Positions 4,521 to 5,951 of a stretch of DNA of 5,951 nt are shown here, piece by piece (within the stretch, counting starts at the first letter, position 1; each line of letters opens with the position of its first letter). The notes under the pieces were generated by a model. That model worked only from the letters and a program-made list of their open reading frames with translations. It was not told the origin of the DNA and did not search any database. Where the stretch lies: assembly GCA_905373555.1 (NCBI GenBank), contig CAJPTP010000071.1, forward strand, positions 1-5,951, in the 5' to 3' direction. Source of the DNA: an uncultured Francisella sp. (GTDB lineage: Bacteria > Pseudomonadota > Gammaproteobacteria > Burkholderiales > Neisseriaceae). A program made the translations under genes and the position numbers.

Positions 4521-5951
4521 TCACGGACGGGCTTGCGCCTCAAGCTGAGCCAGCGCGGCCTGAATGGAGTCGAGCAATTCAGGCCAGTGGCGCCGGTCGA
4601 CCCCGGCGATGTTTTTCGCGTTGAATCGGGCGCCGATCCGTTTCAGCTCCGCCGCGCCGCCTCGCGTGGCGGTCAGCCTCAAGACCAGCGGGCGGATCCT
4701 GTTTTGGTAATACTGCTTGCTCAAGTTTTCGTCGGCCAAAATCGCCTCCATCGTCCCGGACTTGCCGGATGCGCGAGCCGCGGGCGCGGCGCGGCGCGGC
4801 GCCCCCGCAGCCCGAGGCGCGCCCGGGCCGAGGGCCGATGGGGGGAACGCCGCCGAATCCGCGACGGACGAGACAGTGCGCGCGAACGCGGGCTGCGGCG
4901 CAGCGGGCGCAGGCGCGGGCGCGACCGGCGCGGCGGCGGCCGGGCCGAACTCGGCCGCCGCGGCGGCGCCGGCGCTTGGGCCCGCGCGCAGAGCGCTGAA
5001 CTGGCGATCCAAGGCGTCCATTTCGCGCGACGCCTGAAAATTGGACTGCGCGGGCCCGGGCGGGGCGCTTTGCTCATCCTCCAGCTCATCGATGCGGTTG
5101 AGCAGCAGCGTGTAGGCCTCCTGCCATTTTTGGGGCGGCAAATCCATCACGCTGGTGACCCCGTAGCGGCGGATGATGTTCCAAGCCTCGCGTTGGCCGT
5201 CGACCCCGGGCAGCTGGGTGAGGCGCAAAACAGCGGGCACCAGCTCCTTGGTGACGAATTCGGGGTCTTGGTAGAACGACTCGACCGGGTCTTCTTGGGC
5301 GGGGGCGACCTCAACCGGGCGCGGGCTGAGTTCCCGCACCATCTTGTCGTACGCCTCCTTGTCCAGCTCCTCGATCGTCTTTTTTGGCTGAGGATCCGTC
5401 TGCGCCATGCCTTCGTCGAAGGACGTCAAATCGGACAAATCGATTTCGATTCCCCCGCCCGCCCCCAAGCCGTAATCGTAGTTGTCCAAGGCGGAGGAAA
5501 AGCTCGCCGCCCGGCTTTTGATCTCCCCCAGCGATTTGGGGTCGCCGAAGTGGCCCGCCGACTTTGAGGAAACGCCGGACGACGGCTTGGCCTTCGTCGC
5601 GGGGGCTTTGCCTGTCTCGGGAGCTTGAGGGGCTTGAGGGGCTTGGGCAACCTTGGAAGCTTGGGAAGCTTGGGGAGGTTGCGAAGCCGGCTGAGCTTGG
5701 GCCGAACGCGGCGCCGCCTGCGGCGCCTCGATCCCGGAAGGCTCCCGGGGCTCGGCCTCAAAGACCGATGCGGGCGAACCGAACAGGGAGGCTTCGTCCG
5801 AAGTTTCAGGCCTGGGCGCCGCCGGTTGGGCGGAAACCGACCCATCGAGCCCAAAAGCCCCCGCCTCAACGTCCAAAAAGTCGTCAAGATTGAAAACCTG
5901 CTCCGCGGGTTCGCTTGCGACGCCCCCGGGCTGCGGCTGCGGTTGAGACTC
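4521..5951 (-). CDS. Uncharacterised Pro/Ala-rich protein with two copies of a helical domain; 5' end beyond the window
   Basis: I do not recognise this protein. The frame stays open to the right edge, giving 476 residues without a start. A TTG at 5874-5876 is a possible start but has no Shine-Dalgarno sequence, and the residues before it (VFNLDDFLDVEAG) read as coding sequence. Counting from the edge, residues 1-135 are acidic then Gln/Ala/Pro-rich with QAP repeats. About 155-185 holds an acidic segment with IEIDLSDLTSFDEG. About 226-291 forms a helical domain (ELVPAVLRLT ... RRYGVTSVMDLP..W ... RIDELE). About 295-400 is an Ala/Pro/Gly/Arg linker. About 408-471 forms a second, related domain (RIRPLVLRLT ... 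W ... LAQLE). No membrane segment is visible, so it is probably cytoplasmic and acts as a scaffold or adaptor, which is inference. The helical units faintly recall the C-terminal domains of phage ORF6C-type proteins (RYGV..V.DLP), but this is only a resemblance. A terminator follows the stop. Confidence 0.85.
   Translation of the reverse strand, partial: ESQPQPQPGGVASEPAEQVFNLDDFLDVEAGAFGLDGSVSAQPAAPRPETSDEASLFGSPASVFEAEPREPSGIEAPQAAPRSAQAQPASQPPQASQASKVAQAPQAPQAPETGKAPATKAKPSSGVSSKSAGHFGDPKSLGEIKSRAASFSSALDNYDYGLGAGGGIEIDLSDLTSFDEGMAQTDPQPKKTIEELDKEAYDKMVRELSPRPVEVAPAQEDPVESFYQDPEFVTKELVPAVLRLTQLPGVDGQREAWNIIRRYGVTSVMDLPPQKWQEAYTLLLNRIDELEDEQSAPPGPAQSNFQASREMDALDRQFSALRAGPSAGAAAAAEFGPAAAAPVAPAPAPAAPQPAFARTVSSVADSAAFPPSALGPGAPRAAGAPRRAAPAARASGKSGTMEAILADENLSKQYYQNRIRPLVLRLTATRGGAAELKRIGARFNAKNIAGVDRRHWPELLDSIQAALAQLEAQARP
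4539..4730 (-). repeat. Second copy of the internal protein domain
   Basis: This stretch encodes the C-terminal domain copy, containing RIRPLVLRLT, a central ARFN segment, RRHWPELLDSI and a final LAQLE. It matches the copy at 5079-5276 at P.VLRLT, a following Gly, an Arg, the Trp and the terminal LE, with similar spacing of hydrophobic residues. The duplication is seen at protein level only. Confidence 0.6.
5079..5276 (-). repeat. First copy of the internal protein domain
   Basis: This stretch encodes a roughly 66-residue, mostly helical unit with ELVPAVLRLT, IIRRYGVTSVMDLP, then W and RIDELE. It is the better-formed of the two copies in the gene at 4521-5951; the other lies at 4539-4730, separated by an Ala/Pro-rich linker. 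Confidence 0.6.
5623..5676 (-). repeat. Short tandem repeats encoding QAP units
   Basis: Imperfect 9-bp units of the type GCTTGAGGG (plus strand) run in tandem and degrade into GCTTGGGAA-type units. In the minus-strand gene they encode repeated Gln-Ala-Pro and Gln-Ala-Ser triplets in the disordered N-terminal half. Such tracts can change length by replication slippage. Confidence 0.6.

Noticed and set aside
4533..5567. Plus-strand open frame of 344 codons opposite the Pro/Ala-rich gene
   Set aside because: Its Arg/Gly-rich content mirrors the GC-rich coding strand; the minus-strand frame has the repeated domain and a terminator just after its stop.

Overview
The window reads as a chromosomal segment from a GC-rich proteobacterium, probably a betaproteobacterium. 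The clearest pointers are an anthranilate phosphoribosyltransferase whose N-terminus follows the betaproteobacterial pattern, and an RlmJ-type 23S rRNA methyltransferase. The order and genus cannot be fixed from this sequence. All supported genes lie on the minus strand, so transcription runs from high to low coordinates.

Right-hand part (about 2040-5951, very GC-rich). A gene entering from the right edge (4521-5951, 5' end missing) encodes a Pro/Ala-rich, largely disordered protein carrying two related copies of a roughly 60-residue helical domain. I do not recognise it. A strong intrinsic terminator (4470-4503) closes this unit. It is followed by trpD (3299-4351) and rlmJ (2043-3260), 38 bp apart and probably co-transcribed. 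RlmJ keeps its usual catalytic core but has a basic low-complexity tail of about 120 residues.

Middle (about 1470-2042). This stretch holds no confident intact gene. It contains three GGATCAA repeats and a GATGTCAGGATCAAAC-type motif that loosely recall an insertion-sequence end, a GC-rich hairpin, and an open frame (1453-1686) that looks like the 3' end of a lost or decayed gene and overlaps the next start codon.

Left-hand part (about 1-1470, AT-rich). Two small genes (894-1466 and 20-598) encode 190- and 192-residue proteins that align without gaps and are about 43% identical by hand count. They are tandem paralogues of a family I do not recognise. Their AT-rich composition contrasts sharply with the rest of the window, and 295 AT-rich bases separate them. 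Acquired accessory DNA, possibly immunity- or defence-type cargo, is a reasonable inference, but no catalytic motif proves a function.
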